Positions 50,372 through 59,854 are shown, numbered from the stretch's first letter. The stretch: DNA of 64,000 nucleotides from an uncultured Selenomonas sp. (GCA_902766095.1 CACXCN010000011.1:52883-116882), one strand, 5' to 3'. Numbers and translations are program-made. Notes: generated from the sequence alone by a model not told the origin.

Positions 50372-51157
50372 ATGGATATGGCAAAACAGTTCTCCCTGGA
50401 GGGCAAAGTTGCTCTCGTAACCGGTGCGGCCTACGGCATAGGCTATGCGATAGCGAAGGCTTTTGCAGCTGCAGGTGCGAAAATCGCGTTCAACTGCCGC
50501 GGTGAAGAGCACATGAAGAAGGCTCTCGAGGCATACAAGAAAGACGGCATCGATGCCAAAGGCTATTTCTGCGATGTCACGAAAGAGGACGAAGTGCAGA
50601 AGATGGTCGCTGACATAGAGAAGGATCTCGGCACAATTGACATCCTCGTTAACAATGCCGGCATCATCAAGCGCATCCCGATGCTCGAGATGAAGGCTGA
50701 GGAGTTCCGCCAGGTCGTGGATATCGACCTCAATGCGCCGTTCATCGTGTCGAAGGCCGTCATCCCCGGCATGCAGAAAAAAGGCCATGGCAAGATCATC
50801 AACATCTGCTCGATGATGAGCGAGCTCGGTCGTGAGACCGTATCGGCCTACGCCGCAGCCAAGGGCGGCCTCAAGATGCTCACGCGCAACATTGCCTCTG
50901 AGTACGGCGCGGACAACATCCAGTGCAACGGCATCGGACCGGGCTACATCGCTACGCCGCAGACCGCACCGTTGCGCACGCCGGGACATCCGTTCAACTC
51001 GTTCATCCTGTCGAAGACTCCGGCCAACCGCTGGGGCACGCCGGAGGACCTCATGGGCCCGGCCGTATTCCTCGCTTCGGACGCTTCGAATTTCGTCAAC
51101 GGGCATATCCTCTATGTCGATGGCGGCATCCTGGCCTACATCGGCAAGCAGCCCTGA
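50372..51157 (+). CDS. kduD: 2-dehydro-3-deoxy-D-gluconate 5-dehydrogenase (SDR)
   Basis: Reduces 2,5-diketo-3-deoxygluconate to KDG with NAD(P)H. SDR fold, 261 residues: cofactor loop TGAAYGIG, NNAG in DILVNNAGIIKR, catalytic Ser and YAAAK in SMMSELGRETVSAYAAAKGG. AAAGGGG at 50354-50360 supports ATG 50372; ATG 50378 is also possible. The kduI-kduD order is conserved. Confidence 0.93.
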   Translation: MDMAKQFSLEGKVALVTGAAYGIGYAIAKAFAAAGAKIAFNCRGEEHMKKALEAYKKDGIDAKGYFCDVTKEDEVQKMVADIEKDLGTIDILVNNAGIIKRIPMLEMKAEEFRQVVDIDLNAPFIVSKAVIPGMQKKGHGKIINICSMMSELGRETVSAYAAAKGGLKMLTRNIASEYGADNIQCNGIGPGYIATPQTAPLRTPGHPFNSFILSKTPANRWGTPEDLMGPAVFLASDASNFVNGHILYVDGGILAYIGKQP

Positions 51158-51213
51158 CCTCGAGCTGAGTAGATAGAGCAGAGCAAAATCGGTTAAAAAG
51201 GAGTTTCATAAAT

Positions 51214-51858
51214 ATGGATAAGAATCAGACTGCAGCCAAGCTCTCAGAGCAGGGCATCATCGCTGTCGTGCGTGGCAAGACCTGCGAAGACGGTATAAAG
51301 ATAGCGGATGCCTGCATCGCTGGTGGCGTAAAGGCCATCGAGCTGGCATTCACGACGCCGAACGGCCCGAAAGCCATCGAGACGCTCGTTAATAAATACG
51401 CCAACGACCCCGATGTCATCATCGGTGCCGGCACTGTACTCGATCCTACTTCCTGCCGCATCGCTATCATAGCTGGCGCGAAGTTCATCGTTTCTCCGGC
51501 CTTTGACGAAGAGGTCGTGCGCATGTGCAACCTCTATCGTGTCGTATCGTGCCCGGGCGTCATGACGCCGGGCGGTGTCGTCGACGCGCTGAAAGCCGGC
51601 GCCGATATAGTCAAGATATTCCCGGGCGACATTGTCGGCTCGAAGATGATAAAAGATATCCATGGTCCGCTGCCGCAGGCCCCCCTTATGCCTTCGGGCG
51701 GCGTGAGCGTGGACAACACTGCCGATTGGCTGAATGCTGGTGCCATAGCCGTATCAGCCGGCGGCAGCCTGACCGGCCCGGCCAAGACCGGCGATTACGC
51801 CGGCGTCACGGCCAAGGCCCGGGAATTCGTCCAGGCCGTAGCGAACGCACGCGCCTGA
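51214..51858 (+). CDS. eda: KDPG/KHG aldolase
   Basis: Splits 2-keto-3-deoxy-6-phosphogluconate into pyruvate and glyceraldehyde 3-phosphate, finishing the pathway. 214 residues. The Glu-containing GIIAVVRGKTCEDGIKIADA, GAGTVLDPTSC and the Schiff-base Lys in ADIVKIFPGDIVGSKMI are all present. AAAAAGGAG lies ahead of the start. Confidence 0.95.
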   Translation: MDKNQTAAKLSEQGIIAVVRGKTCEDGIKIADACIAGGVKAIELAFTTPNGPKAIETLVNKYANDPDVIIGAGTVLDPTSCRIAIIAGAKFIVSPAFDEEVVRMCNLYRVVSCPGVMTPGGVVDALKAGADIVKIFPGDIVGSKMIKDIHGPLPQAPLMPSGGVSVDNTADWLNAGAIAVSAGGSLTGPAKTGDYAGVTAKAREFVQAVANARA

Positions 51859-51903
51859 ACGCGAACCCCCTAATCTTCTTTTCTCTCTAAATTTTCCTTC
51901 CCC

Positions 51904-51937
51904 AAAGGCAGGCCCTGCACCGCAGAGCCTGCCTTTC
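51904..51937 (+). terminator. Terminator of the kdu operon
   Basis: AAAGGCAGGC (51904-51913) pairs perfectly with GCCTGCCTTT (51927-51936), loop of 13 bases. The T-run is short (TTTC). Confidence 0.7.
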
Positions 51938-51963
51938 ATATATAAAAGCTGAGAGAAGGTGCC

Positions 51964-52028
51964 GTAATACAAGCTGCCCCCATTGGGGGAAGTGCCGAGC
52001 GTAGCGAGGCGATAGGGGTGGCGAGGCG
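51964..52028 (+). repeat. Dispersed intergenic repeat, type A copy 1
   Basis: A 65-base unit with a CCCCCATTGGGGG hairpin and the end GGGGTGGCGAGGCG. It matches 56629-56693 at 64 of 65 positions, with weaker similarity for about 40 bases further (CGGTAACA, CGGCTGCTTAGG). It lies just after the kdu operon terminator. Confidence 0.9.
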
Positions 52029-52123
52029 CTATGCGGCGGTGCGGTAACATATAGATTGTCCGGCTGCTTAGGTTTTTCGATTCGTGGGCCGTTTATGCTT
52101 TAGCACTCGAGTGTAATTACTAG

Positions 52124-52175
52124 CTCGCCACCCCCACCACCGCTAGCGCGGTCCTCCTCCCCCAAAGGGGGATGC
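52124..52175 (-). repeat. Dispersed intergenic repeat, type B copy 1 (inverted)
   Basis: A 52-base unit whose reverse complement is identical to 63918-63969. It has a CCCCCTTTGGGGG hairpin, GGACCGCGCTAGCGGTGG and GGGGTGGCGAG. Similarity extends into the ACTCGAGT-containing flank (about 52092-52123). It faces the type A copy, forming an inverted pair about 95 bases apart. Confidence 0.92.
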
Positions 52176-52207
52176 TTGATTTACGTGCCACTCAGCTGAT
52201 GCGGTCC

Positions 52208-52236
52208 CTCTTCCCCTCAGGAGAAGGTGGACCGCG
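52208..52236 (+). repeat. Partial dispersed repeat next to the glmS promoter
   Basis: CCTCAGGAGAAGG followed by GGACCGCG resembles the unit at 63853-63889. It stops 7 bases before the glmS -35 box. Confidence 0.6.
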
Positions 52237-52242
52237 CAGGGA

Positions 52243-52271
52243 TTGACAGTGCTCTCTTTTTAGAGTAGAAT
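52243..52271 (+). promoter_or_regulatory. Promoter of glmS
   Basis: TTGACA (52243-52248), 17 bases, TAGAAT (52266-52271), about 75 bases ahead of the ribozyme. Confidence 0.85.
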
Positions 52272-52339
52272 AGCAAAGTACTCAGAAGAGTGCATAGAAA
52301 TCCAGATCACACCTGCTGTCTGGTGTAGAAAAAAGATCA

Positions 52340-52490
52340 TATCTTAGCGCTAGTCCTGCAGCCGTGCAGCTGCAGGGGACGAGGAGAAGGTTGTCGAATA
52401 GTCAGCGGATGCCTTCCGGCCGCTCCGGCCGATAGAAGCCTCTAAAGCCCGCATGCGAGTGCGGGGACAGATGAGGTGGGGGAGCACAGC
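52340..52490 (+). ncRNA. glmS ribozyme-riboswitch
   Basis: Self-cleaving RNA that uses glucosamine 6-phosphate as cofactor and lowers glmS expression when that sugar is plentiful. The cleavage context TTA/GCGC lies at 52344-52350 (cut between 52346 and 52347). The P2 helix CCTGCAGC/GCTGCAGG spans 52355-52376, and the core GACGAGGAGAAGG at 52378-52390 is followed by TCGAA and GCGGATGCC near 52405-52413, the most conserved ribozyme words. A CCGGCC/GGCCG helix and a long GC-rich P4 region follow. It lies in the glmS 5' leader. Confidence 0.92.
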
Positions 52491-52517
52491 AGGACAACAG
52501 AATATGGAGGTATCATT

Positions 52518-54347
52518 ATGTGTGGTATCGTTGGTTACGTCGGTGAGCGTCCGGCTGCGGATTTCCTGCTGGAGGGGCTTTCGAAGCTCGAGTATCGTGG
52601 CTACGACTCGGCGGGTATTGCTGTCTATGACGGCGATCATATCCGCGTCGAGAAGAGTGTCGGCCGTCTGGCTGCCCTGCGCGACAAGCTGAAGGATAAC
52701 ATGCCGCAGGGCTGCATCGGCATCGGCCATACGCGTTGGGCTACGCACGGGCGTCCGTCGGACAAGAACGCTCATCCGCATACCGATTGCACGGGTGATT
52801 TCGTGGTCGTGCACAACGGCATCATCGAGAACTATCTGACGCTGAAGGAAGAGCTCATCGAGAAAGGCCATGTGTTCAACTCCGATACGGATACCGAGGT
52901 AGTGCCGCATCTGCTCGAAGAGGTCTACAACGGCGACTTCGTCGCCTCCGTGCGCGAGGTACTGCGCCGCATCGAGGGCTCGTACTCGCTCGTCTTTATG
53001 TGCAAGGATCATCCGGAGGAGCTCATCTGCACGAAGCAGGACAATCCGCTCGTCATCGGTCTCGGCGATGGTGAGAACTTCATCGCGTCGGATATACCGG
53101 CCCTGATCCAGCATACGCGCCGCACCTATATACTGGCGGATGGCGAGCTGGCTGTCGTAAAGAAGGACTCCATCTCGATAACGAATCGCAACGGCGAGCC
53201 GATCACGAAGAAGGTATTCGAGGTCAACTGGAATGCCGAGGCCGCGGAGAAGGGCGGCTACGAGCATTTCATGCTCAAGGAGATCAACGAGCAGCCGAAG
53301 GCTGTGCGTGACACCATGAGCCAGCGCATCGCGAAGGACGGCCGGTCCATCGTCATGGACGAGCTGAAATGGAACGCCGAGTACCTGAAGTCGTTCAACA
53401 AGATCTATATCGTAGCCTGCGGCACGGCCTATCACGCCGGGCTCGTCGGCAAATACTACATCGAGCGCATGGTGCGCACGCTCGTAGAGGTCGATGTGGC
53501 CTCGGAGTTCCGCTATCGCGATCCGATCATCGACGACAAGACGATGCTCATCGTCGTCTCGCAGTCGGGTGAGACGAGCGACACGCTGGCCGCACTGAAA
53601 GAAGCGAACCGCAAGGGCGCTCATACGCTCGCCATCACGAACGTCGTCGGCTCCTCCATCGCCCGCGAGGCGGATCAGGTGCTGTACACCTGGGCGGGCC
53701 CGGAGATCGCTGTTGCCTCGACGAAGGCCTACACGACACAGCTCATCCTGTTCTTCATGCTCGCGCTCTACATGGCTGAGATCAAGGGCACGATGTCCGA
53801 GGACGAGGTCGCCCGTCTCGTCGGCCTGCTGCAGAAGGTGCCGGCTCAGATCAGCGAGACGCTGTCCGATGTCGACCCGATCAAGACATTTGCCAAGCAG
53901 TACGGGTTCAACGAGGATGTATTCTACATCGGCCGCTCGCTCGACTACGATGTAGCCCTCGAGGGCGCGCTGAAGCTCAAAGAGATATCCTACATCCATG
54001 CCGAGGCCTACGCTGCTGGCGAGCTCAAGCATGGCACTTTGGCCCTGATCGTCGAGGGCGTGCCGGTCATCGCGCTGGCTACGCAGAAGAGCGTCTATGA
54101 GAAGACCCTCTCGAACATCAAGGAGGTCAAGGCCCGCGACGCCATCGTCATCGGCATCGCTGCCGCTGGCGACGAGGAGCTCGAGAAATACGTCGACCAC
54201 GTCATCTACGTGCCAGAGACGGACGAGCTGCTCATACCGATCCTGACGGTCGTACCGCTGCAGCTGCTTGCCTACTATGCCGCCATCACACGCGGCTGCG
54301 ACGTCGACAAGCCGCGCAACCTCGCGAAGTCCGTCACCGTCGAGTAA
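52518..54347 (+). CDS. glmS: Glucosamine-6-phosphate synthase
   Basis: Makes glucosamine 6-phosphate from fructose 6-phosphate and glutamine, feeding UDP-GlcNAc. 609 residues. The N-terminal glutaminase has catalytic Cys2 in MCGIVGYVG, and two SIS domains follow (SQSGETSDTL; YIGRSLDYDVALEGALKLKE), ending in AKSVTVE. TGGAGG at 52505-52510 and the required Cys2 fix the start at 52518 although the frame opens at 52476. It is controlled by the upstream ribozyme. Confidence 0.98.
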   Translation: MCGIVGYVGERPAADFLLEGLSKLEYRGYDSAGIAVYDGDHIRVEKSVGRLAALRDKLKDNMPQGCIGIGHTRWATHGRPSDKNAHPHTDCTGDFVVVHNGIIENYLTLKEELIEKGHVFNSDTDTEVVPHLLEEVYNGDFVASVREVLRRIEGSYSLVFMCKDHPEELICTKQDNPLVIGLGDGENFIASDIPALIQHTRRTYILADGELAVVKKDSISITNRNGEPITKKVFEVNWNAEAAEKGGYEHFMLKEINEQPKAVRDTMSQRIAKDGRSIVMDELKWNAEYLKSFNKIYIVACGTAYHAGLVGKYYIERMVRTLVEVDVASEFRYRDPIIDDKTMLIVVSQSGETSDTLAALKEANRKGAHTLAITNVVGSSIAREADQVLYTWAGPEIAVASTKAYTTQLILFFMLALYMAEIKGTMSEDEVARLVGLLQKVPAQISETLSDVDPIKTFAKQYGFNEDVFYIGRSLDYDVALEGALKLKEISYIHAEAYAAGELKHGTLALIVEGVPVIALATQKSVYEKTLSNIKEVKARDAIVIGIAAAGDEELEKYVDHVIYVPETDELLIPILTVVPLQLLAYYAAITRGCDVDKPRNLAKSVTVE

Positions 54348-54382
54348 TAAAACCCGATAGATCTCAATCGAGACTCATGCAG

Positions 54383-54421
54383 ACTGCCGAATTCCCGTTG
54401 CGGGAATCCGGCAGTTTTTTG
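54383..54421 (+). terminator. Terminator after glmS
   Basis: ACTGCCG-A-ATTCCCG (54383-54397) pairs with CGGGAAT-C-CGGCAGT (54401-54415), then six T. Confidence 0.9.
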
Positions 54422-54468
54422 TAATATGCGGATGTAATTTGTTTTTTTGACTTTTTTACACATAGCTC

Positions 54469-54500
54469 TTGACATTTTGACCTAAATGGATTAGTATAAT
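54469..54500 (+). promoter_or_regulatory. Promoter region of groESL
   Basis: TTGACA at 54469-54474 and TATAAT at 54495-54500 are 20 bases apart, longer than ideal; TTAGTA at 54491-54496 gives 16. The CIRCE element starts 9 bases after TATAAT. Confidence 0.65.
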
Positions 54501-54508
54501 AACCGTAG

Positions 54509-54535
54509 TTAGCACTCAGGTGCATTGAGTGCTAA
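54509..54535 (+). promoter_or_regulatory. CIRCE operator (HrcA site)
   Basis: TTAGCACTC (54509-54517), 9 bases, GAGTGCTAA (54527-54535): an exact CIRCE inverted repeat. HrcA would repress groESL until heat or unfolded protein draws off the chaperonin. Confidence 0.97.
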
Positions 54536-54576
54536 CAAAACTAAAATCGTATTTTATTTGTAGGAGGAAGATACCT

Positions 54577-54858
54577 ATGATTAAGCCATTGGGCGAAAGA
54601 GTTGTCATCGAAGTTTCTGAAGCTGATGTAAAGACGGCCAGCGGCATCGTTCTGCCGGATACGGCCAAAGAGAAACCGCAGAAAGGTGTCGTCGTAGCTG
54701 TCGGCGCCGGCAAGCTACTCGATAACGGTCAGCGCGCCGCTATGGAAGTCAAGGCTGGTGACAACGTCATATTCTCCAAATACTCGGGCTCCGAGGTCAA
54801 GGTTGACGACAAGAACTACCTGATCGTACGCGAGAGCGACATCCTCGCCGTACTCTGA
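54577..54858 (+). CDS. groES: Co-chaperonin GroES
   Basis: 93-residue lid of the chaperonin. [26 protein letters not shown] with the mobile loop and [21 protein letters not shown] at the C-terminus are typical. TAGGAGGAAG supports ATG 54577; the upstream in-frame codons overlap the CIRCE element. Confidence 0.97.
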   Translation: MIKPLGERVVIEVSEADVKTASGIVLPDTAKEKPQKGVVVAVGAGKLLDNGQRAAMEVKAGDNVIFSKYSGSEVKVDDKNYLIVRESDILAVL

Positions 54859-54892
54859 TTGATATAAATAAGCAATTCTGGAGGTAATATAA

Positions 54893-56521
<1,629 letters not shown>

Positions 56522-56563
56522 TCCATCATCCCGTCAGCAGACGCACAACAGAATAGACGAATA

Positions 56564-56604
56564 GGGGCTGGGAGAATGCGAAAGCATTTTCCCAGCCCTT
56601 TTTT
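56564..56604 (+). terminator. Terminator of groESL
   Basis: A 15-bp stem with one G-T pair, 56565-56579 and 56584-56598 (loop GAAA), followed by six T. Confidence 0.9.
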
Positions 56605-56628
56605 GCCTTATCCCTAGGCGAAGTCGGC

Positions 56629-56693
56629 GTAATACAAGCTGCCCCCACTGGGGGAAGTGCCGAGCGTAGCGAGGCGATAGGGGTGGCGAGGCG
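56629..56693 (+). repeat. Dispersed intergenic repeat, type A copy 2
   Basis: Matches 51964-52028 at 64 of 65 bases; the single change is in the hairpin loop. Weaker similarity runs on to about 56734. It lies between the groESL terminator and the convergent ribbon-helix-helix gene. Confidence 0.9.
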
Positions 56694-56744
56694 ATAGGTA
56701 GCGTTCGGCAACACATTGATGGTTCGGCTGCCTGAGCAATTTTT

Positions 56745-56942
56745 TCACGACTTTTTATCAACTACTTCGCTGTGATCGAGTGCGTAGTCCAGCAGGATGC
56801 CGATGAGCTCGTTGCGTGTGCGGCCGGTCGCGGCGGTTATATCATTGATGCGGTCGACGGTATCTTCACGCAGGCGCACCGAGAATGTCCGGTAGCCGTC
56901 CTCGCCGCGCAGCTTCTTGGTGATTACCAGTCTGTCATTCAT
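56745..56942 (-). CDS. Small ribbon-helix-helix protein (CopG-like)
   Basis: 65 residues. YRTFSVRLREDTVDRINDIT and GRTRNELIGILLDYALDH form the strand-helix-helix of a ribbon-helix-helix DNA-binding fold. The start at 56942 is preceded by GAGGGGAAG on this strand. No toxin partner is adjacent, so it is probably a stand-alone regulator rather than an antitoxin; its targets are unknown. Confidence 0.8.
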   Translation of the reverse strand: MNDRLVITKKLRGEDGYRTFSVRLREDTVDRINDITAATGRTRNELIGILLDYALDHSEVVDKKS

Positions 56943-56977
56943 ATGCGATCTTCCCCTCGATATATAGATTCTCTATG

Positions 56978-57012
56978 ACCACCTGCCAGATCATCCGGCA
57001 GGTGGTTTTTTA
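56978..57012 (+). terminator. Terminator-like hairpin with no + strand gene upstream
   Basis: ACCACCTGCC (56978-56987) pairs exactly with GGCAGGTGGT (56997-57006), then TTTTTT. The T-run serves + strand transcription, yet the only nearby gene is on the - strand and starts at 56942. Confidence 0.75.
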
Positions 57013-57155
57013 CATGTAAAACATCGGACTTTTGTAATTACACATCGTTCAAGAGTTTCAATTTAACATTTGTAACTTATTTTAAATTTAATTACCTGAA
57101 AAATGTATGTTATAACGTGAGAAATATTATCGATACAAAAATAGCTATAAAGCAC
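57013..57155. other. AT-rich spacer before the first hook gene
   Basis: Strongly AT-rich, with no open frame worth calling. Repeated ATGTTATAA words occur here and again near 57199-57222. No operator could be named. Confidence 0.5.
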
Positions 57156-57183
57156 TTAAGCAAAATGGTTCAACATACGATAG
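57156..57183 (+). promoter_or_regulatory. Sigma-28-like promoter of hook gene 1
   Basis: TTAAG (57156-57160), 15 bases, TACGATAG (57176-57183), close to the flagellar sigma consensus TAAA-N15-GCCGATAA. The second hook gene has the same words at the same spacing. Confidence 0.65.
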
Positions 57184-57225
57184 ATATATTGTAGATAAAT
57201 ATGTTATAAAACATGTTATAAAATA

Positions 57226-57303
57226 GATACCACACAGCGTAGCGCAGCCGGGGCACGGAGCCGCGGCTAGCGACAGGGATGACGCGGGCGACGCATCGGT
57301 ATG
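57226..57303 (+). ncRNA. Structured leader RNA of hook gene 1
   Basis: GATACC (57226-57231) can pair with GGTAT near 57297-57302, enclosing AGCCG (57246-57250)/CGGCT (57264-57268) and then GCGACAGGG. The leader of hook gene 2 has a like hairpin followed by GACGACACGG. No known riboswitch class was matched. Confidence 0.4.
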
Positions 57304-57351
57304 ACAGATTTGGCAGGCTCTGCCTGCACTCAGAAGGAGCAGTGATTCAAA

Positions 57352-59421
57352 ATGATGCGTTCTCTATATTCGGCAGTCTCCGGCCTGAAGGGCCACCAGA
57401 CCCGCATGGATGTCATAGGCAACAACATCGCCAACGTCAACACGACCGGCTTCAAATCGAGCCGCGTGACCTTCGAGGATATGATCTCGCAGACGTTATC
57501 GGGGGCCAGCAAGCCATCAAATGATCTGGGTGGTACTAATCCTAAGCAGATTGGTCTCGGGGTTGGCGTAGGTAGTATTGATTTGCTGTTTACCGATGGC
57601 AGCGTGCAGTCGACCGGCAAGAATACCGATCTGGCCTTGTCGGGAAATGGGCTGTTCATTGTTAATGATGGTACGAAAGACTACTATACAAGAGATGGTG
57701 CATTCCAATTTGATGCTGATGGCAACTATGTCCTGCCAAGCAGTGGAATGTATGTGAAGGGATGGATGGCATCAGATGGCTCGCTGAGTGCCGCAGGTGA
57801 GCCCGGGAAAATAACGATACCATCTAATAAAGCTATGGATGCAGTTGCGACTAAGAAAATAGATTTTACCAATAATCTGAATACAGATACAACGGAGTAT
57901 GACATAGATACCGTAACTGTAAACTATAGCGATGGTACTAGCGATACCGGGATTACCAATTATAGTCCAATCGTATCTGCGAAAGATGTAATAAGTCTTA
58001 AATTTTCAAGCAATGAAGAGATAACGCTAGATGATACAGCTACCTATAACTTTACGACTGCTGTGAATCCCGCTAGACAGACTCTGTGGACATCCAAGAT
58101 TAAATCGGTGACGGCGAATACGACAGGAGGCGTAAAGCAGCTCACTTTGGGCACTGGCGATGTGATTAAATCCATCAATGGCGACAACAGCTTGACAACG
58201 TCAATTTCTCTTTCAAGTGGTACCTATAAGATAGGGGAAACCTATGAAATCAAAGGGACTATTAAAACTGGAGGAGTTAACACTAGTGGTGTTGGTTCGG
58301 GCCTTACAACTTTGACAGTAGATCTTACCGATGCTGCTAATAAAGGTGAGACTGTGACTATAAAGGTACCGAATCCAGAAAATTTCAGTTACTCTGATGG
58401 CGATGAAGTGTCGTTTTCGCTCCCTATAACAAGCATTTCTGCTGAAGCAGGAGCAGTAGTCACCGCGGCAAATGGTCAGTCCGATACATTGCAGGATGCT
58501 CTTGATGTAACATCAGAGGATCAAACGTATGTGAGAGTAGGACGTACATCCGATGGAAAAGTCACGACTGTTTCGCGTCAATCCGCAGGTGCAACGTTCA
58601 ATAACAAAAAAGTATCATCGGTTACGATAAATACCAAGACAGGTGAGACCCTCTCGGGGCTGATAGGAGCAAAGTATACTAGTGATTCGAAATACTATCC
58701 GCCTATCACGACGACGGCTACCATATACGACTCACAGGGAAGTGAATACTCTGTTCCGATTATACTTTCCAAGACAGCAACTAATCAGTGGTCGGTCAGT
58801 TTGACTGGTGGGACTAATAGTGCTGTTATAACTAATTCAGATGGCAATCAGGTAAGCCTTACTCTTGACGCAGATGACATAGTTTTTGATACATTTGGCC
58901 AGTATGTCTCCGGGAAGGGAAAGATTTCTGCTACGTATACTGGATCGACTGAAAAAACCAAGGCCGAAAAGGAAGATATTACGTTTAATTTAGCTCAACT
59001 AACGCAATATTCTGGCGAGACTACGGTAAAACCGTCTGCTGATGGTCATTCGTCGGGTACATTGTCCAGCGTCTCGATAGACAGCTCAGGCATCATCACA
59101 GGTACATACTCGAATGGGGTAAAGCAGACGGAGGCTCAGGTAGCAGTTGCCTCATTTACCAATGCATCCGGACTTGAGAAAACAGGCAACAGTCTATATT
59201 CAAGATCTAATAATTCAGGAAAAGATGATGGCAGACCGACAGTAGGCACGGCCAGTGCTCTCGGTGTCACCATCACCCCGTCGGCGCTCGAAATGTCGAA
59301 TGTCGATATCGCGGACCAGTTCACCGACATGATTGTCACGCAGCGCGGCTTCCAGTCGAACTCGAAAATCATCACGGTCGACGATGAGCTGCTTGAGACC
59401 GTCATCAATATGAAACGTTGA
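57352..59421 (+). CDS. flgE: Flagellar hook protein FlgE, copy 1 (long)
   Basis: Hook subunit, 689 residues. The N-terminal helix SLYSAVSGLKGHQTRMDVIG with [13 protein letters not shown] and the C-terminal MSNVDIADQFTDMIVTQRGF are the conserved export and polymer-core parts and match copy 2 almost exactly. The middle (about residues 140-590) is a long variable beta-rich insert. Its codons (AAT, AAA, ATA, AGA) and lower GC differ sharply from the ends and from neighbouring genes, suggesting recombination or transfer. AAGGAG lies 12 bases before ATGATG. Confidence 0.9.
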   Translation: MMRSLYSAVSGLKGHQTRMDVIGNNIANVNTTGFKSSRVTFEDMISQTLSGASKPSNDLGGTNPKQIGLGVGVGSIDLLFTDGSVQSTGKNTDLALSGNGLFIVNDGTKDYYTRDGAFQFDADGNYVLPSSGMYVKGWMASDGSLSAAGEPGKITIPSNKAMDAVATKKIDFTNNLNTDTTEYDIDTVTVNYSDGTSDTGITNYSPIVSAKDVISLKFSSNEEITLDDTATYNFTTAVNPARQTLWTSKIKSVTANTTGGVKQLTLGTGDVIKSINGDNSLTTSISLSSGTYKIGETYEIKGTIKTGGVNTSGVGSGLTTLTVDLTDAANKGETVTIKVPNPENFSYSDGDEVSFSLPITSISAEAGAVVTAANGQSDTLQDALDVTSEDQTYVRVGRTSDGKVTTVSRQSAGATFNNKKVSSVTINTKTGETLSGLIGAKYTSDSKYYPPITTTATIYDSQGSEYSVPIILSKTATNQWSVSLTGGTNSAVITNSDGNQVSLTLDADDIVFDTFGQYVSGKGKISATYTGSTEKTKAEKEDITFNLAQLTQYSGETTVKPSADGHSSGTLSSVSIDSSGIITGTYSNGVKQTEAQVAVASFTNASGLEKTGNSLYSRSNNSGKDDGRPTVGTASALGVTITPSALEMSNVDIADQFTDMIVTQRGFQSNSKIITVDDELLETVINMKR

Positions 59422-59623
59422 TAATATAGCGAGGTAGATTATATGTTCCGTAAGACAGGCAGCTGGCACACCCAGTAAGTCCAGCTCTGAGAATCACTTC
59501 TCAATAGCGCTCGTATCCAGCATATCTTCTTTACCCATCTGGAATGAACGCCACCGGATAGGTCGCCGTCAGGTCGAAAAAAGACCTGGCTGACGGCCTA
59601 TTTGGCGTACATGGAAATAAAAT
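59422..59623. other. Spacer between hook genes
   Basis: No gene seen except an 11-codon frame at 59442-59477. A hairpin GCCGTCAGGTC/GACCTGGCTGACGGC (about 59567-59597) with a 4-base bulge may end transcription of hook gene 1, but it lacks a T-run. Confidence 0.5.
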
Positions 59624-59651
59624 TTAAGTAATCGGCGTGTGTCTACGATAA
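59624..59651 (+). promoter_or_regulatory. Sigma-28-like promoter of hook gene 2
   Basis: TTAAG (59624-59628), 15 bases, TACGATAA (59644-59651). It is the same motif as before hook gene 1, and here one base closer to the sigma-28 consensus. Confidence 0.68.
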
Positions 59652-59669
59652 TAAAATTGTAAAGAAGAT

Positions 59670-59838
59670 ATGCTGCCCCGGTGGGGATCGGGGTACATAG
59701 AGATGAATATCGCAGACACAGGGCCGGGCAGGGAACGCATCAACCGGCTGACGACACGGAACAGTCGGGTATCCCGACCGCAGGGGTGCGGCCAGGACAG
59801 CTCCGCGACACCATCTCCGGATACGAGTATGCCTAAAA
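59670..59838 (+). ncRNA. Structured leader RNA of hook gene 2
   Basis: About 170 bases of GC-rich leader with several hairpins: CCCCG/CGGGG (59676-59693), GCCGG/CCGGC (59723-59748) followed by TGACGACACGG, and TCGGG/CCCGA (59765-59777). The second hairpin and its 3' flank resemble the leader of hook gene 1. Confidence 0.4.
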
Positions 59839-59854
59839 GGAGAAGTGATTCATT

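Noticed and set aside
52350..54200. 616-codon open frame on the - strand
   Set aside because: It lies opposite glmS and its ribozyme, has no recognisable domain, and arises from the codon bias of a GC-rich gene. Other long antisense frames (33941-36352, 20555-21898, 13065-14501, 62811-63899) were rejected for the same reason.
56745..56942. Ribbon-helix-helix gene as an antitoxin
   Set aside because: No toxin-like gene lies next to it on either side; the neighbours are groEL and a hook gene.
57226..57303. Possible c-di-GMP riboswitch before hook gene 1
   Set aside because: The conserved GEMM words and tetraloop-receptor arrangement could not be found, so it is reported only as an unassigned structured leader.
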